DNA from: Aquiluna sp.
Lineage (GTDB): Bacteria; Actinomycetota; Actinomycetes; Actinomycetales; Microbacteriaceae
Direction: 5' to 3'
Assembly: GCA_028095925.1 (NCBI GenBank)
Contig: JAOHCW010000013.1
Span: forward strand, 1 to 32,004
Length of the DNA: 32,004 nucleotides
Numbering within the stretch: position 1 is the first letter of the stretch; every line of letters begins with the position of its first letter. The notes beneath the pieces were generated by a model. That model had not been told where the DNA came from. It did no database searches and saw only the letters and a list, made by a program, of their open reading frames with translations. Positions 15,953 through 23,243 of this stretch are shown here, one piece after another. The position numbers and the translations under genes were made by a program.

Positions 15953-16966
15953 ATGCAGCTCACAAAAGACCAGGAACTCACAGTTCTCTGGTCCATGCTC
16001 CACGAACCGGGAGATGGACTTGCTAGAGAGATATTCGATAGCCGCGGGCCAAAGGCAATTGAGGACTTTAGGACCCAAAGGGCCAGCAGGCTCTGGCCAG
16101 AGTGTGTGGGGGAGGAGTACCGAGCCCACATCCCTGAGCTTTTGGAGCGAATCAAACTTCGGCTTTCCAAGATCAACCTCATTGAGCGCATCGAGCGCGG
16201 CATCCGTTGGAACGCGAGAATCTACTTTGAAGATTCCGACTCCGAGCTATTTGAAAAACTTCGTGACCTTGGCCCCCACAGGCCCTACCTGCTTTGGATC
16301 GCAGGCGATGCCGGCATCCTGGCCAAGGAAACTGTTTCGATTGTTGGAACGAGAAACCCGTCAGCCACCGGACTTGCAAATGCCAAGAGGCTCGTAGCTG
16401 AGCTAGCAAGTCCGGTGATCTCAGGAGGGGCTGTTGGCATAGATGCCCAAGTTCACAAATCTGCCATCGACAGAGGTTTTAGGACCGCAGCCTTCATGGC
16501 AGGTGGTGTCGACAAGGCCTACCCCCAGGCAAACTGGGAGCTCTTTCACGAAATGGTTCAGCAAGGAGGGGCACTAATCAGCGAAGCCTCCCCGGGAACA
16601 ACCCCCTCACGATTTCGCTTTCTGCAGCGCAACCGTCTGATTGCCGCTGCCAGCAGCGCCACCTACATCGTTGAGGCCGGCTATCGCTCCGGAACCCGCA
16701 ATACCGCAAATCATGCACGTGTCATCGGCAGGGAAGTCTTTGCAGTGCCTGGTCCTTGGGCCTTTGCACCTGCCAGGGGAGCAAACGCCATGATTGCTGA
16801 AGGTCTCGCTCGCCCCTATCCACTTACCAGCTTTCCCGTCGAGCTGAGCATGAACCAAAAACGGATTCAGGACGCGATGCGAGCGGGGGCGAGATTTCCA
16901 GATGAGATTGCGGCGGAATCTGGGCTTAGCCTGGCAAGTGTTCTAGAGGAACTAAAGCCCGCCTAG
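15953..16966 (+). CDS. dprA: DNA-processing protein DprA (Smf)
   Basis: DprA binds single-stranded DNA and loads RecA during natural transformation. It has 337 residues. The Rossmann core is complete: VSIVGTRNPSATG, VISGGAVGIDAQVHKSA, AFMAGGVDKAYPQANWEL, LISEASPGTTPSRFRFLQRN, RLIAAASSATYIVEAG and EVFAVPGPW. A short C-terminal winged-helix-like end (IAAESGLSLASVLEEL) follows. The ATG at 15953 is preferred because CAGGAGGAAA lies just upstream; an in-frame TTG at 15923 would add ten residues and place that ribosome binding site inside the gene. yraN and yifB (Mg-chelatase-like comM), usual neighbours, are not upstream here. Confidence 0.93.
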   Translation: MQLTKDQELTVLWSMLHEPGDGLAREIFDSRGPKAIEDFRTQRASRLWPECVGEEYRAHIPELLERIKLRLSKINLIERIERGIRWNARIYFEDSDSELFEKLRDLGPHRPYLLWIAGDAGILAKETVSIVGTRNPSATGLANAKRLVAELASPVISGGAVGIDAQVHKSAIDRGFRTAAFMAGGVDKAYPQANWELFHEMVQQGGALISEASPGTTPSRFRFLQRNRLIAAASSATYIVEAGYRSGTRNTANHARVIGREVFAVPGPWAFAPARGANAMIAEGLARPYPLTSFPVELSMNQKRIQDAMRAGARFPDEIAAESGLSLASVLEELKPA

Positions 16967-17002
16967 TGCCTTTCTAATGGCCGAAGAGTAAGAACTCTCA
17001 CA

Positions 17003-17008
17003 TAGTCT
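17003..17008 (+). promoter_or_regulatory. Candidate leaderless promoter -10 (TAGTCT) for xerC
   Basis: TAGTCT is followed by TGAATC (6 nt) and the ATG of xerC. No Shine-Dalgarno sequence is present in the 48-bp gap after dprA. The spacing predicts a transcript beginning at the ATG. Confidence 0.52.
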
Positions 17009-17014
17009 TGAATC

Positions 17015-17902
17015 ATGGACCTAGACGGCGAACTGACTGGCTTTGCAGGCCATCTAGCGTCCCGTGGAACTAGCAGTAACACTCAAAAGGCCTACCTCTC
17101 GGACCTGCGAGACCTACTGGGCTTCCTTCACGATAAAAAGCGCGATCTGGACCTTGACGCACTTCGCGATTGGATGTGGCAAATGAGCGAAGCCGGTGCC
17201 ACAAAAACCACGCTTGCCAGAAAGACCTCGACCGCAAAAGCCTTCACGCAGTACCTCTTTGAAAGAGGGAAGCTCGAATCCGATCCTGGCCTGAGACTCA
17301 GGGCACCAAAGCTCGATAGGGGACTTCCAAAGGTTGCAACTGAGAAGAGCCTGGATCAGGTTTTCAGTCGGCTCCAGTTCTTGGCCACTGATGACAACCC
17401 CTCGGGACTTAGAGACCTGTGTGCATTTGAAATTCTCTATGCCACCGGAATGAGAGTCAGCGAGCTAGCAGGTGTAGACCTCGAAGACATCGATTACTCG
17501 AGGTCGCTGGTTCGGGTTACTGGAAAAGGAAATAAGCAGCGCATGCTGCCCTTTGGAAACTCTGCGGCTCGAGCCTTAAATTCGTGGGTCAAGACCGGCA
17601 GAGACCATTACCGCACTGATTCTTCACCCCAGGCACTGCTACTGACCTCTCGGGGTAAGAGGGTGGGAGTTAGGCAGCTCTACTCACTAGTTGCCGAGCA
17701 GTTGTCTGCGACCGCCACCGGTAAGGCGGGACCTCACACCCTGAGACACTCTGCAGCAACTCATCTCCTGGATCACGGTGCCGACCTAAGGGCCGTTCAG
17801 GAGATCCTTGGTCACGCTTCACTGGCCACCACTCAGATCTACACACACGTTTCGGTGGACAGGCTGAGAAAGTCGTTTGAGCAAGCGCACCCAAGGGCCT
17901 AA
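17015..17902 (+). CDS. xerC: Tyrosine recombinase XerC
   Basis: Site-specific recombinase that resolves chromosome dimers at dif with XerD and FtsK. It has 295 residues: an N-terminal SAM-like core-binding domain (~1-90) and a catalytic domain. Catalytic residues are visible: Arg in ATGMRVSELAGVDLEDID, Lys in VTGKGNKQRMLPFG, His and Arg in HTLRHSAATHLL, His in LGHASLATTQIYTH and the Tyr nucleophile in that same IYTHV. The label XerC rather than XerD follows its place after dprA. Its TAA stop overlaps the stop of the convergent M23 gene (CTAA). There is no integron or prophage context, so it is the housekeeping enzyme. Confidence 0.92.
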   Translation: MDLDGELTGFAGHLASRGTSSNTQKAYLSDLRDLLGFLHDKKRDLDLDALRDWMWQMSEAGATKTTLARKTSTAKAFTQYLFERGKLESDPGLRLRAPKLDRGLPKVATEKSLDQVFSRLQFLATDDNPSGLRDLCAFEILYATGMRVSELAGVDLEDIDYSRSLVRVTGKGNKQRMLPFGNSAARALNSWVKTGRDHYRTDSSPQALLLTSRGKRVGVRQLYSLVAEQLSATATGKAGPHTLRHSAATHLLDHGADLRAVQEILGHASLATTQIYTHVSVDRLRKSFEQAHPRA

Positions 17903-18375
17903 CTGACGATTTTGCTCGGCGTGAGGCTTCCATAGAACAGCATCGGGTTCAGATACCCCCTATCGACTCTGACTGATAAGTGCGCGCACCCTTCGCAATG
18001 CTCTTTGTAGCCGGCCTCTCCTTCGCATAGGTAGCCCACTAGCTCTCCCTTATCAATTGCCTGCCCAACAGCTAAATCGCTGCAGACGGGCTCAAAGCGG
18101 ATGCGATAGTCACCAGAACGAATTGTTGCTACCCGCCTGTCGACGACTAGGTCATTGAAGCTCACGAACCCGGCTTGCGGAGCCCGAATACCCTCGTCTC
18201 CCACGAGCACATCAAGACCCCTGTGACCAGCCCCCCTCTCAGAGAGGGGAGCAACGTAGTTACCCATTTGTTTGTCCAGAAAGTAGGGGATGGGCTCGGC
18301 CCAGATTTCAGGGGCCGGCAGTGAGGAGGTGAAAAGGCCAAAGATGACCTTGATTGCAAGAGCGAATTTGAACAT
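17899..18375 (-). CDS. M23-family (LytM-like) exported protein
   Basis: A 158-residue protein with a probable signal peptide (MFKFALAIKVIFGLFTSSLP, cleavage near residue 26) and a compact peptidase M23 fold. GHRGLDV gives the zinc ligands H51 and D55, RAPQAGFVSF is the usual strand after it, and CAHLSVRVDRGYLNPMLFYG is the last motif. In active M23 enzymes this last motif is HxH; here it is C130-A-H132, so the first His is replaced by Cys. From memory, other M23-like proteins next to actinobacterial rpsB look similar (CLHWG). It may be a weak or non-catalytic murein-binding factor. It is divergent from rpsB and convergent with xerC with a 4-bp stop overlap. Confidence 0.85.
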   Translation of the reverse strand: MFKFALAIKVIFGLFTSSLPAPEIWAEPIPYFLDKQMGNYVAPLSERGAGHRGLDVLVGDEGIRAPQAGFVSFNDLVVDRRVATIRSGDYRIRFEPVCSDLAVGQAIDKGELVGYLCEGEAGYKEHCEGCAHLSVRVDRGYLNPMLFYGSLTPSKIVS

Positions 18376-18450
18376 CTGTCAATGCAATCCAAATGCTCTA
18401 AAGAGCGCTTGAGCAGATAGAAATAAGTGGAAAAGCCCCTAAATCACGGG

Positions 18451-18456
18451 TATGCT
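18451..18456 (+). promoter_or_regulatory. Candidate rpsB promoter (-10 TATGCT)
   Basis: TATGCT at 18451-18456 with TGGAAA 17 nt upstream (18428-18433) as a weak -35. Transcription from here would give a leader of about 150 nt before rpsB, long for this compact genome. Confidence 0.45.
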
Positions 18457-18510
18457 TACACCTACACATCGATTCGGTGTGAATTCGCGTGTTCCAGCCA
18501 AAATTCGCTA

Positions 18511-18599
18511 GTTCGGTCCCTTCGGGGTTCTAGGGAATTGGAATGCCAGGGAGATGGGCAACCGCTCATTTCGAGAAACTGAGGGGCGCATTTGCGTCC
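18511..18599 (+). promoter_or_regulatory. Structured rpsB leader
   Basis: The 237-bp gap between the M23 gene and rpsB holds the promoter candidate and this leader. It contains CCC-TTCG-GGG (18518-18527), a UUCG tetraloop hairpin with a short stem. Just before the AAGGAG ribosome binding site, GGGCGC (18584-18589) pairs with GCGTCC (18594-18599) around ATTT, 6 bp with one wobble. The position next to the ribosome binding site suits feedback control by S2, as known for rpsB leaders in other bacteria. No named leader family is recognised. Confidence 0.4.
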
Positions 18600-18612
18600 A
18601 AAGGAGTGCCTT

Positions 18613-19647
18613 ATGGCAAGCGTAACAATGCGCCAGCTGCTTGATGCTGGCGTCCACTTCGGTCACCAGACCCGCAGGTGGAACCCGAAGATGAAGCGTC
18701 ACATTCTGACCGATCGTTCGGGAATCTACATCATCGATCTTCAGCAGTCAGTCGACTACATCGACCAGGCCTATAACTTTGTTCGCGACCTTGTCGCAAA
18801 CGGTGGCTCAATCATGTTTGTCGGAACCAAGAAGCAGGCCCAGGAGGCTATTGCCACTGAGGCACTGCGCGTGGGCCAGCCCTACATCAACCAGCGCTGG
18901 TTGGGTGGACTGCTAACTAACTTTTCAACCGTTGCCAAGCGAATTTCTCGCATGAAGGAGCTCGAGGCACTTGACTTCGAGGATCCAGCCAAGTCGGGCC
19001 TAACCAAGAAGGAACTGCTCATGCTCAAGCGTGAGAAGGACAAGCTTGAGAAGTCCCTGGGCGGTATTCGCAATGTCACCAAGACTCCAAGTGCGCTCTG
19101 GATTGTTGACACCAACAAGGAGCACCTCGCAGTTACCGAGGCAAAGAAGCTGGGCATCCCAGTAATCGCCATCCTCGACACTAACTGTGACCCGGACGAC
19201 GTCGAGATCGGCATCCCCGGTAACGACGACGCAATCCGCTCCATCGAGCTTTTGACCAAGGTAATTGCCGACGCGGCAGCCGATGGCATGATTGCCCGCC
19301 ACACCAAGACCGATGCTGAGGCAGAGCCACTAGCCGAGTGGGAGCGCGAGCTTCTAGAAGGCCAGAAGGAAGAGCCAAAGGCAGACGCTCCAGCAGCTGA
19401 GAAGGCAGCCGAGAAGGCTCCTGCCAAGGCTGCTGCAAAGCCTGCCTCAGAGAAGAAGGCCCCTGCAAAGAAGGCCCCAGCCAAGGCTCCTGCTAAGCCG
19501 GCAGCCGAGAAGGCTCCTGCCAAGGCAGCTGCAAAGCCTGCCGAGAAGGCACCAGCTAAGAAGCCAGCGGCAAAGCCTGCCGCAGAGAAGAAGGCCCCTG
19601 CAAAGAAGGCTCCAGCAAAGACTGCAGAGAAGAAGGACGAGAAGTAA
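18613..19647 (+). CDS. rpsB: 30S ribosomal protein S2 with a long basic C-terminal tail
   Basis: Residues 1 to about 232 are a normal S2: [20 protein letters not shown], then [23 protein letters not shown] and [25 protein letters not shown]2 joins late in 30S assembly and recruits S1 in other bacteria. Residues ~252-344 form a low-complexity tail of Ala, Lys and Pro units ([15 protein letters not shown]), rich in Lys and strongly basic. The ATG at 18613 is chosen over an upstream in-frame ATG at 18592 because AAGGAG lies at 18601-18606 and MASVTM is the family start. The TAA is followed directly by the tsf ATG. Confidence 0.96.
   Translation: MASVTMRQLLDAGVHFGHQTRRWNPKMKRHILTDRSGIYIIDLQQSVDYIDQAYNFVRDLVANGGSIMFVGTKKQAQEAIATEALRVGQPYINQRWLGGLLTNFSTVAKRISRMKELEALDFEDPAKSGLTKKELLMLKREKDKLEKSLGGIRNVTKTPSALWIVDTNKEHLAVTEAKKLGIPVIAILDTNCDPDDVEIGIPGNDDAIRSIELLTKVIADAAADGMIARHTKTDAEAEPLAEWERELLEGQKEEPKADAPAAEKAAEKAPAKAAAKPASEKKAPAKKAPAKAPAKPAAEKAPAKAAAKPAEKAPAKKPAAKPAAEKKAPAKKAPAKTAEKKDEK
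19366..19644 (+). repeat. Low-complexity repeat coding the basic S2 tail
   Basis: About 280 bp of degenerate AAG/GCx/CCx codon repeats. A 28-base identical unit occurs at 19448-19475 and 19583-19610, and other units differ by one or two bases. The frame stays open. The tract is a likely site for length variation between strains. Confidence 0.75.
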
Positions 19648-20475
19648 ATGGCTAACTACACCGCAGCAGACGTAAAGGCGCTTCGCGACAAGTCCGGCGC
19701 CGGAATGATGGACTGCAAGGGAGCTCTTGACGAGGCAGATGGCGACATCGAGAAGGCCTTTGAGGTCCTTCGCCTAAAGGGACTCAAGGGAGTATCTAAG
19801 CGCGAGGGCCGCACCACCACCAATGGTCTAGTTGTAGCTAGGGTCGCAGGTGGCAAGGGAACTCTTATTGAGCTTGCTTGCGAAACTGACTTCGTTGCAA
19901 AGGCCGAGAACTTCGTTGCCCTCGCCGAAGAGGTAGCGGATGCTGTTGTGGCATCTGGAGCTTCGGATGTTGAGTCTGCGCTTGCAGCTTCTCACGGCGG
20001 CGGAACCGTTGCAGATGCCATTACCGACAAGGCCGCGATCATGGGCGAGAAGGTTGAGCTCAGAAGGGTTGCAGTAGTTGAGGCCAGTGGCGTTGACGCA
20101 TACCTGCACCGCACCAGCCGTGACCTACCACCTCAGGTTGGCGTCTTGCTAGGTTACGAGGGCTCGGACAGCGACACCGCACACGACATCGCCGTGCACA
20201 TCGCTGCGTTTAGCCCCCAGTACCTAACCCGTGACGATGTTCCAGCCGAAGTTGTTGCCAAGGAGCGCGAAATCGCCGAGGCAACTGCTCGCGATGAGGG
20301 CAAGCCAGAGGCTGCTCTGCCAAAGATCGTCGAGGGAAGAGTCAACGGCTTCTTCAAGGAGACCTGCCTCTTCGATCAGGACTTTGCAAAGGACAACAAG
20401 CAGAGCGTAGGAAAGGTTGCCGAGGCAGCAGGCCTTGAGCTAACCGGCTTCGTGCGCTTCCGCGTTGGCGTCTAA
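19648..20475 (+). CDS. tsf: Elongation factor Ts
   Basis: EF-Ts exchanges GDP for GTP on EF-Tu. It has 275 residues, typical for actinobacteria. The N-terminal UBA-like part TAADVKALRDKSGAGMMDCK, the core motif LIELACETDFVAKAENF and the C-terminal GRVNGFFKETCLFDQDF all match. ATG directly follows the rpsB TAA, and a ribosome binding site would lie in the Lys-rich rpsB tail (AGAAGGACGAGAAG). rpsB-tsf form a two-gene operon closed by the terminator at 20493-20530. Confidence 0.97.
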   Translation: MANYTAADVKALRDKSGAGMMDCKGALDEADGDIEKAFEVLRLKGLKGVSKREGRTTTNGLVVARVAGGKGTLIELACETDFVAKAENFVALAEEVADAVVASGASDVESALAASHGGGTVADAITDKAAIMGEKVELRRVAVVEASGVDAYLHRTSRDLPPQVGVLLGYEGSDSDTAHDIAVHIAAFSPQYLTRDDVPAEVVAKEREIAEATARDEGKPEAALPKIVEGRVNGFFKETCLFDQDFAKDNKQSVGKVAEAAGLELTGFVRFRVGV

Positions 20476-20492
20476 ATAAAGCAATTTAGGTT

Positions 20493-20530
20493 GTGGGCTC
20501 GGTGAATGCCGGGCCCACTTCGCTTTTTCC
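20493..20530 (+). terminator. Intrinsic terminator after rpsB-tsf
   Basis: GTGGGCTCGG (20493-20502) pairs with CCGGGCCCAC (20509-20518), 10 bp with one T-G wobble, around a 6-nt loop TGAATG. TTCGCTTTTTCC follows. This is the only clear stem plus T-run terminator in the window. It separates the rpsB-tsf operon from pyrH. Confidence 0.85.
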
Positions 20531-20534
20531 GCTC

Positions 20535-20540
20535 TAGTAT
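20535..20540 (+). promoter_or_regulatory. Candidate -10 box (TAGTAT) for pyrH
   Basis: TAGTAT follows the terminator T-run by 4 bases. It would start a pyrH transcript with a ~20-nt leader holding GGAGGT (20558-20563), 3 nt before the ATG. The -35 region would overlap the terminator stem. Confidence 0.42.
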
Positions 20541-20566
20541 TGTCTTTGGCTGAATCTGGAGGTGCC

Positions 20567-21268
20567 ATGGCTAATAAAAAGCGCAGAGTACTGCTCAAAA
20601 TCTCCGGAGAGGCTTTTGGTGGAGGGTCCCTGGGGGTAAACCCAGATGTGGTCTCCGAGATTGCCAAAGAGATTGCTAAGGCCTCCAAAGAGGTAGAGAT
20701 CGCAATTGTCGTCGGCGGGGGCAACTTCTTTAGGGGAGCGGAGCTATCAAACCGAGGCATGGACCGCGGCAGGGCCGACTACATGGGCATGCTGGGCACA
20801 GTTATGAATGCCCTCGCCCTGCAAGACTTTATTGAGCAGGCCGGCGCTGACGTAAGAGTTCAGACGGCCATCTCAATGGCTCAGGTCGCCGAGCCCTACC
20901 TACCCCTTAGAGCCATCAGGCACCTCGAAAAGGGACGAATCGTAATCTTCGGAGCCGGAGCCGGGCTCCCTTACTTCTCCACCGACACCGTTGCCGCTCA
21001 GCGGGCGCTCGAGATTCACGCCGATGAGGTCCTTGTTGCCAAGAATGGTGTGGACGGTGTCTATTCGGCAGACCCCAAGAAGGACCCCGCAGCCAAGAAG
21101 CTCGGTGAGATCAGCTACCAGGAGGCGTTGGTCCAGGGTCTAAAGGTCGTCGATGCAACTGCGTTCTCTTTGTGCATGGACAACAAGATGCCGATGCGAG
21201 TTTTTGGAATGGCCGACATCACCAAGGCCCTGCTTGGCAAGGCCATTGGCACCAAGGTTCGGGCTTAG
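20567..21268 (+). CDS. pyrH: Uridylate kinase
   Basis: UMP kinase phosphorylates UMP to UDP in pyrimidine synthesis. It is a hexameric amino-acid-kinase-fold enzyme. At 233 residues it is normal length. Motifs: [77 protein letters not shown] and [22 protein letters not shown] at 20567 is preferred to an in-frame TTG at 20540 because GGAGGT is immediately upstream and [10 protein letters not shown] is the usual start. frr follows after 15 nt, with AAGGAG between, so pyrH-frr-cdsA form one unit. Confidence 0.97.
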   Translation: MANKKRRVLLKISGEAFGGGSLGVNPDVVSEIAKEIAKASKEVEIAIVVGGGNFFRGAELSNRGMDRGRADYMGMLGTVMNALALQDFIEQAGADVRVQTAISMAQVAEPYLPLRAIRHLEKGRIVIFGAGAGLPYFSTDTVAAQRALEIHADEVLVAKNGVDGVYSADPKKDPAAKKLGEISYQEALVQGLKVVDATAFSLCMDNKMPMRVFGMADITKALLGKAIGTKVRA

Positions 21269-21283
21269 AAGGAGCAAAGCTAA

Positions 21284-21844
21284 ATGATTCAAGACGTGAT
21301 GGCTGAAGCCAAGGACAAGATGGACAAGGCTCTCGAGGCCACAAAAGAAGACTTTGCTTCAGTACGAACGGGCAGGGCCAACCCCGCGATGTTTCAAAAG
21401 ATCATGATCGAGTACTACGGCACACCAACTCCGCTTTCGCAGCTTGCGGGAATTCAGAACCCAGAGGCAAGATCTATTCTCATCACCCCTTATGACAAGG
21501 CGGCTTTGGGAGATATCGAGAAGGCACTGCTAGCAATGCCAAACCTGGGTGCTCAACCAAACTCGGATGGCAATGTGATCCGCGTGAATCTTCCTGAGCT
21601 CACCGAGGACAGGCGCAAAGAATACGTCAAGCTAACCCGCGACAAGGCCGAGCAGGGCAGGGTTTCGGTCAGGAACATCAGGCGGAAGGCCAAAGAAGAC
21701 CTAGAAGCCCTGAAGAAAGACGGAGCTGTTGGGGAAGATGAGGTCGAAAGAGCCGAAAAGGAGCTCGAGGCCATCACGAAGGCTCATGTCGACAAGATTG
21801 ACGAGGCTCTAAAGAACAAGGAAGCGGAGCTCCTAGAGGTCTAG
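21284..21844 (+). CDS. frr: Ribosome recycling factor
   Basis: RRF splits post-termination ribosomes with EF-G. It has 186 residues, typical. Motifs: [64 protein letters not shown] and [13 protein letters not shown], followed by the long C-terminal helix [22 protein letters not shown] lies upstream at the end of pyrH. The TAG stop is followed directly by the TTG of cdsA. Confidence 0.97.
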   Translation: MIQDVMAEAKDKMDKALEATKEDFASVRTGRANPAMFQKIMIEYYGTPTPLSQLAGIQNPEARSILITPYDKAALGDIEKALLAMPNLGAQPNSDGNVIRVNLPELTEDRRKEYVKLTRDKAEQGRVSVRNIRRKAKEDLEALKKDGAVGEDEVERAEKELEAITKAHVDKIDEALKNKEAELLEV

Positions 21845-22666
21845 TTGGATAGCTCTAAAACCAGAACTTTAGGACCTAGGTTCGCCGTTGGCCTTAGCCT
21901 CGGCGGTGTATTTCTTCTCTCTTTGCTGCATCCCTTCGCATTCACCTCGTTCGCGGCTATTTCAGCCGCAATAGCGACCTTCGAGCTCGCGAGAGTACTG
22001 CGCCTGGCGGGTTGGCATGTTCCAGCCGGAGCTGCACTGGCAGCTCCGACGATCGTTTACGCAACCTATTTCTATGGCACTTTAGGTCAGTGGTTTTCGC
22101 TACTGGGCTCGCTTGGGCTTTTAGTTCTCTGGAGACTTGTTTCGCTTTTGATCGTTGGTAAGCAGCAGAGCCCGAAACAGACACTGAGAGACTTCGGGGC
22201 AACCGGCTTCTCGCTGGTTTATGTGCCACTACTTTTGAGCTATGCCGCTCTGCTCATAAATCGAGAAGACGGCACGGCCTGGGTTTTGGGCATAGTACTG
22301 GCCGTTGTGATGATCGATAGCTTTGGCTACCTAGTCGGCAGATTCTTTGGCAAGACCAAGCTGATCCCCAGTATCAGCCCGAAGAAGACCTGGGAGGGAT
22401 TCCTGGCATCTGCATTGGGTGCGCTGCTCGGAGGGATAATTCTCGGGCAGTTAACAGCAACTTCACTTGGCTTTGGTTTACTGTTTGGCATTAGCATTCT
22501 GGTGAGTTCGGTTCTCGGGGATCTTTCGGAATCACTCATCAAAAGAGATCTGAATGTGAAGGACATGGGGGACGTTCTTCCGGGACACGGAGGGTTTATG
22601 GATCGCATCGACTCCCTCCTGCCCTCGGTCTTTGTCGCATACCTCCTAGCCCAAGTGGCCTTCTGA
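21845..22666 (+). CDS. cdsA: Phosphatidate cytidylyltransferase
   Basis: CdsA makes CDP-diacylglycerol from CTP and phosphatidic acid, the branch point to all phospholipids. The protein (273 aa) is an integral membrane enzyme with about seven to eight hydrophobic helices. The C-terminal family signature is complete: SLIKRDLNVKDMGDVLPGHG followed by GFMDRIDSLL. The start is TTG immediately after frr, with AGAGGT at the end of frr as a possible ribosome binding site; no ATG or GTG fits better. The TGA stop overlaps the ATG of the next gene by one base (TGATG), which places it in one unit with the DivIVA-repeat protein. Confidence 0.94.
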   Translation: MDSSKTRTLGPRFAVGLSLGGVFLLSLLHPFAFTSFAAISAAIATFELARVLRLAGWHVPAGAALAAPTIVYATYFYGTLGQWFSLLGSLGLLVLWRLVSLLIVGKQQSPKQTLRDFGATGFSLVYVPLLLSYAALLINREDGTAWVLGIVLAVVMIDSFGYLVGRFFGKTKLIPSISPKKTWEGFLASALGALLGGIILGQLTATSLGFGLLFGISILVSSVLGDLSESLIKRDLNVKDMGDVLPGHGGFMDRIDSLLPSVFVAYLLAQVAF

Positions 22667-23205
22667 TGGCTCTAGAGCGGGTTTCCAACACGGTTCTGGG
22701 CTATGACTCGGAGCAGGTTGATGCCCTTCTTGACAGAGTTCGCAGGCAATACGAGAAACCAAAGAGCAGGTTCATCACCCCGGCGATTCTCGCCGCGGTG
22801 GAGTTCGACCTGGCCCCGAGCGGCTATCGCATCGACCAGACCGATGCTGCCCTTGCAGAGGTCGCGATTGAATTTGAACACCGTGAACTAAAAGCCCGCC
22901 TAGAACGTATTGGGACCAAACGCTTCAAAGTTGAAACCAGAAGCCTCATCGGCACGATCGTCAAGCTTTTGAGCCAAGAGGAGAAGAAGCAGTTCAGCCC
23001 AGCCAGAAACGGCTACCATCCAAAGCGAGTGCGGGAAATCCTCAGGAAAGTCAGTGTGCAGGACGGTCTGTTAAGCGCCCCAAGCTCCAGTGAACTCAAG
23101 ACCGCACCGCTTGGGAGAAAGAACGGTGGCCCTTCGAGGTTTGAGGTAAACGAGTTTTTGGGCATTGTTGTTAGTGTCATCCAGCGCCAGGAGCTAGTGC
23201 GGTAA
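22666..23205 (+). CDS. DivIVA-motif repeat protein
   Basis: A 179-residue cytoplasmic protein with repeated DivIVA N-terminal-like motifs (pattern F-x(5)-GY-x(4)-V-D-x(2)-L-x(2)-V). Copies: LGYDSEQVDALLDRV (11-25), SGYRIDQTDAALAEV (52-66), NGYHPKRVREILRKV (115-129) and a divergent GGPSRFEVNEFLGIV (154-168). It lacks the long coiled coil of true DivIVA/Wag31. In DivIVA this motif binds curved membrane at poles and septa. Similar genes follow cdsA in Microbacteriaceae and are called DivIVA-domain proteins. Coupled to cdsA by TGATG, so a link with membrane or polar growth is plausible; the function is not established. Confidence 0.75.
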   Translation: MALERVSNTVLGYDSEQVDALLDRVRRQYEKPKSRFITPAILAAVEFDLAPSGYRIDQTDAALAEVAIEFEHRELKARLERIGTKRFKVETRSLIGTIVKLLSQEEKKQFSPARNGYHPKRVREILRKVSVQDGLLSAPSSSELKTAPLGRKNGGPSRFEVNEFLGIVVSVIQRQELVR

Positions 23206-23219
23206 AGACCGTAAGCGAA

Positions 23220-23225
23220 TAGGCT
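23220..23225 (+). promoter_or_regulatory. Candidate -10 box (TAGGCT) for the SLT gene
   Basis: TAGGCT lies 18 nt before the ATG at 23244 and fits TANNNT. A start here puts transcription near 23232, downstream of an alternative GTG codon at 23229, which supports the ATG as the real start. Confidence 0.42.
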
Positions 23226-23243
23226 TAAGTGTCTTGGAGGCAA

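Noticed and set aside
17015..17902. Tyrosine recombinase as sign of an integrated element
   Set aside because: It matches housekeeping XerC in its usual place after dprA; there are no att repeats, phage genes or composition shift nearby.
18592..18612. Upstream ATG for rpsB adding seven residues
   Set aside because: The AAGGAG at 18601-18606 would be inside the gene, and S2 proteins begin at the later ATG.
18882..19523. 213-codon minus-strand frame opposite rpsB, with hydrophobic Ala/Gly/Phe repeats that look like membrane helices
   Set aside because: It is the mirror of the Lys/Ala/Pro tail repeats; low complexity keeps the frame open. No start signal.
19380..19640. Repeats in rpsB (and rpsP) as a CRISPR array or satellite
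   Set aside because: Units are codon-phased, degenerate, without unique spacers, and encode continuous protein tails.
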